From: a bacterium | GTDB taxonomy: Bacteria > Bacteroidota > Ignavibacteria > Kapaibacteriales > UBA961 | Assembly (NCBI GenBank): GCA_022844575.1 | Contig: JALHLL010000203.1 | Coordinates: 1-6,326 of the forward strand | Direction of reading: 5' to 3' | Length of the DNA stretch: 6,326 nt | Part shown: positions 1 through 6,326 of the stretch, in pieces | How positions within the stretch are numbered: position 1 is the first letter of the stretch | Layout: the number at the start of each line of letters is the position of its first letter | Notes under the pieces: generated by a model | What the model saw: only the letters and a program-made list of their open reading frames with translations | What the model was told of the DNA's origin: nothing | Database searches by the model: none | Translations under genes and position numbers: made by a program

Positions 1-2041
1 TATCCTGCAGTATAATATCGTACTGTGAGCCTTTTTCCTTCATGGCCCTTTCCAGGTCGATGCTTACAGGCTGTTCCAGGTTATTCAGTAATGCAGTTTC
101 ATCTGCGCCAATGAGTCGCCCGGCAGAATCTTTTTTGGCCTTCACCAAAAACCTTTCTCTCAAAAAGTCGCCTTTTCGCCTGTACAGCATGGCACCATTG
201 AGGTTGGCATTGTCCAGTATGCCCCCTGCCCTTTCTACATAGGAGGAAAGCCTTTCATACTTATCCAGTCTTGGATAAGCACCCTGGTATTTTACCAGAC
301 CTACGATCTGAATATTTTCCTGTAGGGAGAAACTGGGATTCTTCCTTACATGTATCTGATCATAAGGGCGCAGTACAATTTTTCCTGCAACCGAATCCAG
401 TTCTAAAGTTGAGTTGATATTATAAGACCTTACAACAGTACGGGTGGGTTTTAATCCCTGTTTTGCACTATCCATATCAACGATACTGGCAATTTCGAGG
501 CGGCCAAATTCTGCTGAAGGTTTTAGGCCACCAGACAAGTAGATAAGGTCCTGCAATGTCATGCCGCCATACTTTTTTACTTTTCCTTCTTTACGTACTT
601 CACCATCAATAAATACAAATTGCTGTTCGCCAAATTCGCTGGTGCTGAACAGTTGTATCATGTCATTTGGCTGCAGTGGCACATTATTTACACTATGAAT
701 ATTTTGCTCGCTGTAGTCAGTAAGGTTCACTTCGAGCTTATCAGACTTTATGTTAGTCGAATCACCAGCACCCCGAAAAATATAGGCCCTTGGCAAATAA
801 GTACTGTTCGTAATACCGCCTGCACGGTTGATGATATCAAATAACCGGTCGCCATTCCTCATTTCATAAATCCCCGGATAGGCCACCGCACCATTTAATT
901 CAATTTTATTAACAATGCCGGATTTTACAATATCTGCTTTTACTATATCCCCATCCATCAGTTCAAAATCAAGTTCTTTCAGTTTTACGATGGCAGTGGC
1001 GTTTACATCATGTATCACCTGCCGTTCATTTTCAGACCGCACCACTTTTATGGCAGAGGAGTAGGCATCAGAGGTAAACCCACCGGAATATTGCATCAAC
1101 GCCTTCATTCCCTCGCTTGTTTTAAGCTGGTAATACATGGGCCTTTTGAATTGCCCGGTGGCCAGTACTTTCTTCTGAGCAAAGCTCACCACGATAAAAT
1201 CATTGTTTTGCAGGTACACCCTCCTGCCCACATCACCACTGTGCAGATATTTATATACGTCCAGCACTTCCACCACTTTACCATTGCGTTTTACCAGTAT
1301 TTCACGAAGGTTGCCGTATTCAGTAACGCCGCCGGCCAGCCCGATAGCATTATAAGCGTTTGAAAAAGCCGATAATAATTTAGGGCCGGGGTTCATCACT
1401 TCGCCTACTACATTGATATTGATGGTACGTGGCTGTCCCAGCGTTACCTGTATATTGGTGCCGGGTGGCACTGCTGTATTGAATCTTGCAGTGATGATGT
1501 GCTGGGCATTCTCAAAAGTTAGTCCCTGCACGGTAATTTTCCCCAGGCCGGAAGGGAAAATAGCACCGTCTCTTGCCACTATATAATCTTCCTGGTATTC
1601 ACCACCGCCCCATAATGACACAATGATATGATCTCCCACACCTATCGGGTAATCAGGAGGTGGGATGGATAATTCAGAAATGTCATTCATGGCGCTGTTC
1701 TGAAAAATATTGGCACCATAGGTATCATCTGCCCTGTAATAGGCCCGCTTCAGGTTATCACCCTGCGTACTGTCTTTCTCCAGTCTTTTATTTTCAAGGC
1801 GCCTTCTGATTTCAGGATTGTCTTTGGTGCGGTCGCCGCCGGGTGAATTTTGCTTTTGATTATTGTCTTTAAAAAAAGTTTCGAAACCGCTCTTTGTCAT
1901 CATCGTCGGATTCAAATTTCCCGGAGCTAATGGACTCATACCCTGCGTAGGTGGCTGTGCGGTAACTGTATTTGACAATACAGTAAACAGGCAAAGCAGC
2001 AGTTTATAGTAATTCAACAGGATCTTTTGGACGGTCTTCAT
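1..2041 (-). CDS. Polysaccharide export protein with five SLBB repeats (3' end outside the window)
   Basis: This is the first 680 codons of an uninterrupted minus-strand frame that runs off the window edge, so the C-terminus is unknown. The start ATG is preceded by AAGGA three bases upstream, the only Shine-Dalgarno-like site seen here. Residues 1-28 form a Sec signal peptide (hydrophobic 14-22, likely cleavage VTA|Q after 28). Cys17 sits within the hydrophobic stretch rather than in a proper lipobox, so it is probably not a lipoprotein, unlike Wza. Residues 29-126 are a polar, charged linker. Residues about 127-204 match the polysaccharide export (Wza N-terminal) domain, with IPPPDYPIGVGD and the following strand. 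Five SLBB-like units begin near residues 208, 290, 379, 475 and 577, each showing a G-x-V/F-x(n)-P/G-x-Y strand followed by an A/S-GG turn (AGG, SGG, AGG, SGG, AGG). Family knowledge: such proteins form or gate the envelope channel for capsule or exopolysaccharide. Wza-like proteins usually have two or three SLBB units in under 400 residues; long multi-SLBB forms occur in Bacteroidota. The export role is inferred from domains. Confidence 0.9.
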   Translation of the reverse strand, partial: MKTVQKILLNYYKLLLCLFTVLSNTVTAQPPTQGMSPLAPGNLNPTMMTKSGFETFFKDNNQKQNSPGGDRTKDNPEIRRRLENKRLEKDSTQGDNLKRAYYRADDTYGANIFQNSAMNDISELSIPPPDYPIGVGDHIIVSLWGGGEYQEDYIVARDGAIFPSGLGKITVQGLTFENAQHIITARFNTAVPPGTNIQVTLGQPRTININVVGEVMNPGPKLLSAFSNAYNAIGLAGGVTEYGNLREILVKRNGKVVEVLDVYKYLHSGDVGRRVYLQNNDFIVVSFAQKKVLATGQFKRPMYYQLKTSEGMKALMQYSGGFTSDAYSSAIKVVRSENERQVIHDVNATAIVKLKELDFELMDGDIVKADIVKSGIVNKIELNGAVAYPGIYEMRNGDRLFDIINRAGGITNSTYLPRAYIFRGAGDSTNIKSDKLEVNLTDYSEQNIHSVNNVPLQPNDMIQLFSTSEFGEQQFVFIDGEVRKEGKVKKYGGMTLQDLIYLSGGLKPSAEFGRLEIASIVDMDSAKQGLKPTRTVVRSYNINSTLELDSVAGKIVLRPYDQIHVRKNPSFSLQENIQIVGLVKYQGAYPRLDKYERLSSYVERAGGILDNANLNGAMLYRRKGDFLRERFLVKAKKDSAGRLIGADETALLNNLEQPVSIDLERAMKEKGSQYDIILQD

Positions 2042-2323
2042 TCTTCCTTGGTATTGGTAATTTAGTTTATAAAGCCTTAGCAGTTTTCATTAGAAGGTGA
2101 GGATCAGGCCGAAAATGTCAGTAACCGGACGGCCAGTTAGTACAGTTTCGGGTAAACACAACCCGTGTTATGCTCTAAAACGAAGAATTGGAGATTTTAT
2201 TTTGGAGAGTTTCCGTTTTTTGGAAGAAAGCTTGGTCAGGGTGTGGATTTATTATATCAAAACTGGTCTATTCTGAATCAAATCGAACCAAGTATGAATT
2301 CAAAGGATTGATTTTCAACTATA
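2042..2323. other. Noncoding leader upstream of the SLBB export gene
   Basis: These 282 bases separate the stop of the FMN enzyme gene from the start of the export gene, both on the minus strand. I find no convincing gene. Read on the minus strand, two small stems are visible: TAACTGG/CCGGTTA around a four-base loop (2122-2139, one G-T pair), and CGGGT/ACCCG around a seven-base loop (2149-2165). Neither is followed by a T-run, so neither looks like a terminator. A weak sigma70-like pair, TTGATT (2276-2281) and TATAAT (2251-2256) with a 19-base spacer, lies about 210 bases before the start codon. I see no good Bacteroidota TAnnTTTG element. The length suggests that the export gene has its own promoter and a long 5' untranslated leader, but this is inference. 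Confidence 0.4.
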
Positions 2324-3259
2324 TTATTTCAGGCCATTTAGTATGGATAAGTATTCACCCCATATCTCATTTACCACCTCCCTTGCAGGTTTTATTTCAT
2401 TGATGATCGCACTCACCTGCCCTATCTCAAGTTCACCCTCCTCTAAATCACCTTCAAACATGCCTTTTTTTGCACGGCCCCGGCCAAGCAATTGCTGCAG
2501 TTCCTCAGTACTGGCACATTTATCTTCTGCCAGTTGCACCTGTTCAAAAAATGTATTCTTGATTAAACGGACGGGGGTTAATTTTTTTAATGACAGCTGT
2601 GTATCACCTTCCTTTGCCTTTACTACAGCTTCTTTAAAATTAATGTGGGAAGAGGCTTCCGGTGTAGCTACAAAGCGGCTTCCCACCTGCACACCTGCTG
2701 CTCCCAGCACCATGGCTGCCAGCATTTGCCTGCCGGTAGCAATACCACCTGCTGCTATAACAGGTATGCTTACTGCATTGCAAACCGCAGGAATTAAAAC
2801 CATCGTTGTTGTTTCTTCTCTTCCATTATGCCCACCAGCTTCAAAACCTTCTGCAACCACGGCATTGCAACCTGCTTCCTGTGCTTTAACGGCAAATTTG
2901 CTGCTGCTAACCACATGCACTACTATAATGCCCTGCTCTTTCAGTTTACCGGTCCAGGTTTTCGGGTTGCCTGCTGAAGTAAATACGATGGGTACTTTTT
3001 CTTCTATAATGGTTTGAATGTGTTTGTCAATGTCAGGATATAAAAGCGGCAGGTTTACAGCAAAAGGTTTACCCGTTGCAGCTTTGCATTTTTGAATATG
3101 CTCTCTTAATACGTCAGGGTACATACTGCCGGCACCGATAATACCCAGGCCTCCGGCATTACTAACGGCGCTGGCTAACCGCCATCCGCTGGCCCATATC
3201 ATACCGGCCTGGATGATGGGGTATTGAATGCTGAAAAGAGAAGTGACTTTATTGTGCAT
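2324..3259 (-). CDS. Nitronate monooxygenase / FabK-type FMN-dependent TIM-barrel enzyme
   Basis: The product is 311 residues, a normal length for the 2-nitropropane dioxygenase/nitronate monooxygenase family. It starts at the ATG giving MHNKVTSL. The frame stays open 21 codons further upstream to a TTG, but that extension is encoded by the heptamer repeat and is not conserved-looking, so I reject it. Visible motifs: an N-terminal QAGM-x-WASGWRLA segment with AGGLG-x-IG (residues 18-44), EGFEAGGHNG at 137-146 with the family's catalytic-position His144, and the phosphate/FMN-binding PVIAAGGIATGRQ (166-178) followed by LGAAGVQVGSRF (185-196). The C-terminal part has GD-x-EEGELEIGQ and a final helix, as is usual in the family. 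Members oxidise alkyl nitronates with FMN and oxygen; FabK relatives reduce enoyl-ACP, and the sequence alone does not separate these. It is probably a cytoplasmic enzyme. It lies 89 bases downstream of the nucleotidyltransferase gene on the same strand, so co-transcription is possible, although the repeat stands between them. No Shine-Dalgarno site is seen. Confidence 0.9.
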   Translation of the reverse strand: MHNKVTSLFSIQYPIIQAGMIWASGWRLASAVSNAGGLGIIGAGSMYPDVLREHIQKCKAATGKPFAVNLPLLYPDIDKHIQTIIEEKVPIVFTSAGNPKTWTGKLKEQGIIVVHVVSSSKFAVKAQEAGCNAVVAEGFEAGGHNGREETTTMVLIPAVCNAVSIPVIAAGGIATGRQMLAAMVLGAAGVQVGSRFVATPEASSHINFKEAVVKAKEGDTQLSLKKLTPVRLIKNTFFEQVQLAEDKCASTEELQQLLGRGRAKKGMFEGDLEEGELEIGQVSAIINEIKPAREVVNEIWGEYLSILNGLK

Positions 3260-3270
3260 GATTGGTAATG

Positions 3271-3343
3271 GTTGCGGGTTACGGGTTGGAAAAGTTACGG
3301 GTTGATTTTTAAACCTCAACAACTCCTTACCCGTAACCCGAAA
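3271..3343. repeat. Telomere-like TTNCGGG heptamers in inverted arrangement
   Basis: The gap between two minus-strand genes carries the heptamers TTGCGGG (3272-3278), TTACGGG (3279-3285) and TTACGGG (3295-3301), and on the opposite strand CCCGTAA (3330-3336) and CCCGAAA (3337-3343). The 12-base arm at 3275-3286 is a perfect reverse complement of 3329-3340, with a 42-base loop. The right arm can instead pair over nine bases with the inner copy (3294-3302), leaving a 26-base loop. GTTACGGGTTG also occurs twice directly (3278-3288 and 3294-3304). There is no T-run after the stem on either strand, so a classical intrinsic terminator is not supported. It may be a dispersed intergenic repeat that also acts as a transcript-end or mRNA-stability structure between the two genes. 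Function is inference. Confidence 0.75.
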
Positions 3344-3348
3344 CTATT

Positions 3349-4344
3349 TTATCCTAAGTCTATATCCGTATCATCCCCGATATTCAGTGATCTTGTTTCA
3401 CCTTTAATACCGGTATCGCTGCCAATAAGCGATTCATCCAGCACAACATCGTATAATTTAGAGAATGACCCAACAATGGATTCTTTTATGATAGTGTAAT
3501 TGAGCACGGTATGTTCACCAATGGAGACATTGGGGCCAATTACAGAGTTTTTTATATCGCAGCCTTCGCCAATACTCACAGGCGGAATAATAATGGTGTT
3601 TTCAAATTTTTCCTGGCCGAAAATAGTGCCGCCGAATTTTTTTAACATGGTGGCGTTAGACTCCAGCAGGGTTTCTTTTTTGCCGCAGTCAAACCAGTTT
3701 TGCACTTTAAAGTAGTGAAACTTGGCTCCCTGCTGTATCATGCATTCCAGGGCATCGGTGAGTGTAAACTCTTCATTTGTTTTTTCGCCCTGTTCTATAA
3801 TTTTTTTGATGCAGGAAAAAAGTATGCTGGTCTCTTTTATTTTGTAGATACCCACTAATGCAAGGTTACTTTTGGGGATAGCCGGCTTTTCCACCACCCT
3901 GGTAATATTATTTTCGTCGCCTACTTCTGCCACACCAAAATTCCGGGGGTCATCTACTTTTTTTAAACCGAGCATAGAATACGGTGCTTCCAGTACCTCC
4001 CTCACATTGTATTCTGCAATGGTATCTCCCAATACGATGATCAGTTCTTCATCCCTGTTAACGATCTGCTTTGTAAGGTCAATGGCATACCCTGTACCAT
4101 TCCGCTCGTTCTGGTAAACAAAATAATTGTTGTGGTGTGGGTATTTGGCTTTTACATAGTCCTGTATTTTATCGCCCAGGTAGCCAACGATAAATATAAA
4201 ATCGGTAACTCCTGCATCATGCAACTGGTCTACAATGATGCTGAGGATGGTTTTTCCTGCCAGCGGGATCAATGCCTTTGGCTGTGTATAGGTATGGGGG
4301 CGAAGCTTAGTGCCTGCACCCGCTACTGGAATGATTGCCTTCAT
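3349..4344 (-). CDS. Sugar-phosphate nucleotidyltransferase with C-terminal left-handed beta-helix
   Basis: The product is 331 residues, starting at an ATG after an A-rich stretch with no Shine-Dalgarno site. Residues 1-235 form the GT-A-like nucleotidyltransferase domain. Visible motifs are the nucleotide-binding loop PVAGAGTKLRPHT (6-18) followed by QPKALIPLAGKTIL (21-34), the metal-ligand motif LGDT with Asp107, FGVAEV (136-141), VVEKP (150-154), EFTLTDAL (192-199) and NWFDCG with Asp219, the usual second metal ligand. Residues about 242-325 show hexapeptide-type repeats (IIIPPVSIGEG, SVIGPNVSIGE, SLIGSDTGIKG), indicating a left-handed beta-helix. The family couples a sugar 1-phosphate with an NTP to give an NDP-sugar and pyrophosphate in the cytoplasm. 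Length and architecture resemble the long glucose-1-phosphate thymidylyltransferase-like group, but the sugar and nucleotide are not determined by these motifs; a uridylyltransferase is also possible. No acetyltransferase activity is evident for the helix. The product could feed polysaccharide synthesis for the nearby SLBB exporter. Confidence 0.9.
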   Translation of the reverse strand: MKAIIPVAGAGTKLRPHTYTQPKALIPLAGKTILSIIVDQLHDAGVTDFIFIVGYLGDKIQDYVKAKYPHHNNYFVYQNERNGTGYAIDLTKQIVNRDEELIIVLGDTIAEYNVREVLEAPYSMLGLKKVDDPRNFGVAEVGDENNITRVVEKPAIPKSNLALVGIYKIKETSILFSCIKKIIEQGEKTNEEFTLTDALECMIQQGAKFHYFKVQNWFDCGKKETLLESNATMLKKFGGTIFGQEKFENTIIIPPVSIGEGCDIKNSVIGPNVSIGEHTVLNYTIIKESIVGSFSKLYDVVLDESLIGSDTGIKGETRSLNIGDDTDIDLG

Positions 4345-4639
4345 GTTTTAATAATTACCAGGCCGTGACCCAATATTTTATTCACAATTGAAATGCTGTT
4401 TTTTTGTAACGGACTGTGAAAGTAGGGGATTTTTGTGTAAATGATACATGAGCAGTAAATTAGGTCATTGCCCCCGGTGAATTGGCACCAGCACAAGCGT
4501 ATTTTGCTGCGTGTAAGGTGGCTTTGCGTAAAACAACAGTATAAGCCCGCTATGAGCTACTTTGCAATTTTTAATTTACAGGTTTTTTGAGCTGATACAA
4601 CCAGGAAGCAAATGATGGGCTTGTAAATTCAGCAGAAAA
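4345..4639. other. 295-base noncoding stretch between the transporter and nucleotidyltransferase genes
   Basis: I find no open frame with coding character here on either strand. A short stem is present at 4474-4491 (CCGGTG/CACCAG around six bases; on the minus-strand transcript this gives six pairs including one G-U), next to a run of five C. It has no T-run and is not a terminator by the usual criteria. TACTTTCA on the minus strand (4413-4420) loosely resembles a Bacteroidota -7 element but lacks a matching -33 element. The stretch should contain the promoter of the nucleotidyltransferase gene and the 3' end of the transporter transcript, but I cannot place either precisely. Confidence 0.4.
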
Positions 4640-5842
4640 TTAATATAGCTGTTCATCATAGTTTTCACTTCCTCCGGTATTCTTTTTACCTGCTAAAAAT
4701 TTGTTTCTCCACGCTACGATTGCTGCCATTATCATCATTATGATCAACAAAGAAAGCCCTTTTGATAAGCTGGCTTTTTCGGAAATAATACCAATAACAG
4801 ACGGGCCTGCTAAAAAACCAATCAGGCCACCGGTTGTCACCATCGCAAAACCTTCCACCTTGCTTACACCAGGTATATTTGCTGATGCCCTGAATAGTAT
4901 AGGCACTATGCCGGAACAACCAAAACCAATAATAACATAGCCGGTGATAGCAACCCCGATATATTCTGTTGCCACTACCATTAAAAAACCTGCAGCCGCA
5001 GTGAGTGCGCCAGCAATCACCGTTTTTTTATTACCCAGGGCAGCCACAATACTGTCACCGTTTAGCCGGCCAACCGTCATGGCAATGGAAAAGCCGGCAT
5101 ACCCTAAACTGATCAGCGCTTTTGGCGCATCCATCACTTCTTTAAAATAAATAGCACTCCAGTCAGCCACACAACCCTCAGCCATAAACAATACCATGCA
5201 AATGAATGAAATACTGAGAATGCTCAGGGAAGGCAACTTTAGGCCAGAACCGGAATGAATAATTTCTTTATTGGCCAGCAGGTGATGGCGGTTGCAGATA
5301 TTAACCACAACAATAACAGCCGCCATAATTACAATTTGCCAGCCGGATGGAACGGCTATAGCAAACATTAAAGCAGCAAAACCTGCACTTACAAAACCAC
5401 CAAGGCTGTATAGTGCATGACAGGTGCTCATCAGCAGCCGGTCATACTTTTGTTCCATCATATTTACCGTGGCATTGGAGGATACCCCATTTAAAAAACT
5501 AACCAGCCCAAGGCCATACAAACTTATCCAGCACATTGGCCGGTTAACTGAATTAATAAGAGCAACCATAATAATACTTTGCAGGATATAGCCTGTCAGC
5601 ATCCACCTGCCCACTGGAATTTTTCCAAACACTTTTGTTGAAAGAAATACACCCGTGATGGCACCTAAAGGCGATAATAATAAGGAAAGCCCCAAACTTC
5701 CGTCTGTAAAACCAAGGCGCTGTTTTATACCCGGAATAGCTGCTACCCAGGTGCCAAAAAGTAAACTGCTGCACGCAAACAGAAAGCCCACCGCCACCAC
5801 GGGCTTTAACTTTACAAAAGAAGAAAAATTTTTAAGCAGCAT
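4640..5842 (-). CDS. Major facilitator superfamily transporter, YbjJ-like
   Basis: The product is 400 residues, typical of the 12-helix major facilitator superfamily. The ATG giving MLLKNFSS is chosen over an in-frame TTG nine codons upstream, because only it leaves a normal short N-terminus. Hydrophobic segments fall near residues 15-35, 48-66, 82-100, 106-126, 144-163, 168-185, 208-224, 243-262, 272-290, 296-316, 334-354 and 362-380, with a polar central loop around 185-205 and a hydrophilic tail (385-400). Several motifs recall E. coli YbjJ as I remember it: TWVAAIPGIKQ (31-41), CHALYSLGG (141-149), AEGCVADW (221-228), GYAGFSIAMTVGR-x-NGD (247-263) and VTTGGLIGFLAGP (335-347). It is an inner-membrane protein. 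The substrate is unknown: YbjJ itself is poorly characterised and the neighbours give no strong clue. It stands alone, with 295 noncoding bases after it and a divergent gene before it. A fucose/hexose-type MFS permease is a less likely alternative. Confidence 0.88.
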   Translation of the reverse strand: MLLKNFSSFVKLKPVVAVGFLFACSSLLFGTWVAAIPGIKQRLGFTDGSLGLSLLLSPLGAITGVFLSTKVFGKIPVGRWMLTGYILQSIIMVALINSVNRPMCWISLYGLGLVSFLNGVSSNATVNMMEQKYDRLLMSTCHALYSLGGFVSAGFAALMFAIAVPSGWQIVIMAAVIVVVNICNRHHLLANKEIIHSGSGLKLPSLSILSISFICMVLFMAEGCVADWSAIYFKEVMDAPKALISLGYAGFSIAMTVGRLNGDSIVAALGNKKTVIAGALTAAAGFLMVVATEYIGVAITGYVIIGFGCSGIVPILFRASANIPGVSKVEGFAMVTTGGLIGFLAGPSVIGIISEKASLSKGLSLLIIMMIMAAIVAWRNKFLAGKKNTGGSENYDEQLY

Positions 5843-5888
5843 ACTGTGAAAATAGAAAATGCAGCGCAAACAAGCTGATTAAAATAAA

Positions 5889-5918
5889 CAACAGTAAAAA
5901 ATTTTATAATAAAATCAA
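5889..5918 (-). promoter_or_regulatory. Candidate Bacteroidota-type promoter for the MFS transporter
   Basis: On the minus strand, TTG (5916-5918) is followed after 19 bases by TACTGTTG (5889-5896), which matches the Bacteroidota -7 consensus TAnnTTTG at all but one fixed position. The spacing agrees with the known -33/-7 arrangement. Transcription would begin near 5883, leaving a leader of about 40 bases before the ATG at 5842. This is a pattern match only, in AT-rich DNA where chance matches are common. Confidence 0.35.
5901..5915. promoter_or_regulatory. Perfect 15-base AT palindrome, possible operator
   Basis: ATTTTAT and ATAAAAT form perfect seven-base inverted arms around a single central base. 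The palindrome lies in the 124-base region between the divergent transporter and small orphan genes, and falls inside the spacer of the candidate transporter promoter. A dimeric regulator bound here could block that promoter. The all-A/T composition makes a chance palindrome fairly likely in such DNA, and no regulator gene is present in the window. Confidence 0.3.
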
Positions 5919-5966
5919 GAAATTATGTAACAGCCTGGCAGCAGGGCCGAATTAATTTTACAGCCT

Positions 5967-6284
5967 ATGTCAACATCCTCCAGGGAACAACTGCTAAGCT
6001 TTATTAGCCATAACCAATTGAAAAAAGAAAACGGTATCATCTGTTTTGATGCCTGTGTACATTTTTACGAACCTGTAGCAGTAGAGACCGTTTCCGAAAT
6101 ACAGATCATTTCGCTCCCTTTTGAACACGCTTTATATGTTATTAATTATCCTGATACGGTACCCCGGGATGGCGATGTATACAGTACTGCCCGGTTCCAT
6201 TTTTCACTTGAAGGCAACAGGCAACTTACTGTATCGGCTGAGGATGGGCGAAAAGTTCTGGCACTAACCCTTGCTCTGCAATAA
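5967..6284 (+). CDS. Small uncharacterised protein, 105 residues
   Basis: I do not recognise this protein. The ATG is the first possible start after an in-frame stop at 5928-5930, and the codon choice looks like that of the neighbours, so it is probably a real gene. There is no Shine-Dalgarno site, as at most starts here. It has no signal peptide, membrane segment or lipobox and should be cytoplasmic. By eye, an N-terminal amphipathic helix (residues 5-20) is followed by alternating hydrophobic strands near 24-34, 38-50, 54-62, 73-82 and 85-104, suggesting a small beta-rich or alpha/beta domain. Cys26 and Cys30 form a CxxxC pair with no further metal-binding motif. It is the only plus-strand gene and is transcribed away from the MFS transporter across an AT-rich 124-base gap. 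I see no plus-strand promoter with good -33 and -7 elements; TAATTTTA (5953-5960) is the nearest match. A link to the transporter is only positional. Confidence 0.7.
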   Translation: MSTSSREQLLSFISHNQLKKENGIICFDACVHFYEPVAVETVSEIQIISLPFEHALYVINYPDTVPRDGDVYSTARFHFSLEGNRQLTVSAEDGRKVLALTLALQ

Positions 6285-6326
6285 TTGGTTCGCATAATCT
6301 TGCCTCAAAAATAAATCCTAATTTTC

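Noticed and set aside
1010..1363. A 117-codon plus-strand open frame
   Set aside because: It lies antisense within the SLBB export gene, and its His/Phe-rich product shows no recognisable domain.
2188..2403. A 71-codon plus-strand open frame across the leader and the end of the FMN enzyme gene
   Set aside because: It overlaps the antisense of a real gene end, has a Trp/Ile-rich product without a domain, and has no promoter or ribosome binding site.
2343..3017. A 224-codon plus-strand open frame
   Set aside because: It is antisense to the FMN enzyme gene, whose motifs are clear. Its product is a Ser/Thr/Pro/Ala-rich string with no domain, as expected from a mirrored reading of a real gene.
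3260..3322. In-frame N-terminal extension of the FMN enzyme from a TTG
   Set aside because: The extra 21 residues are encoded by the heptamer repeat and lack family similarity; the ATG at 3259 gives the normal N-terminus.
3275..3340. Intrinsic terminator after the nucleotidyltransferase gene
   Set aside because: The stem is perfect but the loop is 42 bases and no T-run follows it, so it is recorded as a repeat instead.
3271..3343. CRISPR array
   Set aside because: The units are only seven bases, occur in both orientations and have no regular unique spacers; no cas gene is present.
5843..5869. In-frame N-terminal extension of the MFS transporter from a TTG
   Set aside because: The ATG at 5842 gives the expected short cytoplasmic N-terminus, and the TTG has no supporting ribosome binding site.

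Overview
The window looks like chromosomal DNA from a member of the Bacteroidota, plausibly Chitinophagaceae. Three things suggest this. Most starts lack a Shine-Dalgarno sequence. One upstream region resembles the Bacteroidota -33/-7 promoter type. The proteins have a Bacteroidota character, notably a long polysaccharide export protein with several SLBB repeats and a nucleotidyltransferase carrying a C-terminal hexapeptide helix. The family assignment is from memory, without a database search.

Layout from left to right: (1) positions 1-2041, minus strand, the first 680 codons of an outer-envelope polysaccharide export protein whose 3' end lies outside the window. (2) 2042-2323, a noncoding leader with small hairpins. 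(3) 2324-3259, minus, a nitronate monooxygenase/FabK-type FMN enzyme. (4) 3260-3348, a gap holding telomere-like heptamers (TTNCGGG) in inverted arrangement. (5) 3349-4344, minus, a sugar-phosphate nucleotidyltransferase with a left-handed beta-helix tail. (6) 4345-4639, 295 noncoding bases. (7) 4640-5842, minus, a YbjJ-like major facilitator transporter. (8) 5843-5966, an AT-rich divergent promoter region with a perfect palindrome. (9) 5967-6284, plus, a 105-residue protein I do not recognise. The last 42 bases hold nothing I can identify.

The nucleotidyltransferase would make an activated sugar nucleotide, and the SLBB protein would help export a polysaccharide through the envelope, so the left half may border an exopolysaccharide or capsule locus. 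The FMN enzyme and the transporter have no evident link to that pathway. No flippase, polymerase, glycosyltransferase or Wzc-type kinase is visible. I see no mobile element, CRISPR array, RNA gene or clear defence or toxin system, and nothing that proves a new biological system. The items most worth a second look are the inverted heptamer repeat, the palindrome between the divergent genes, and the small orphan gene beside it.
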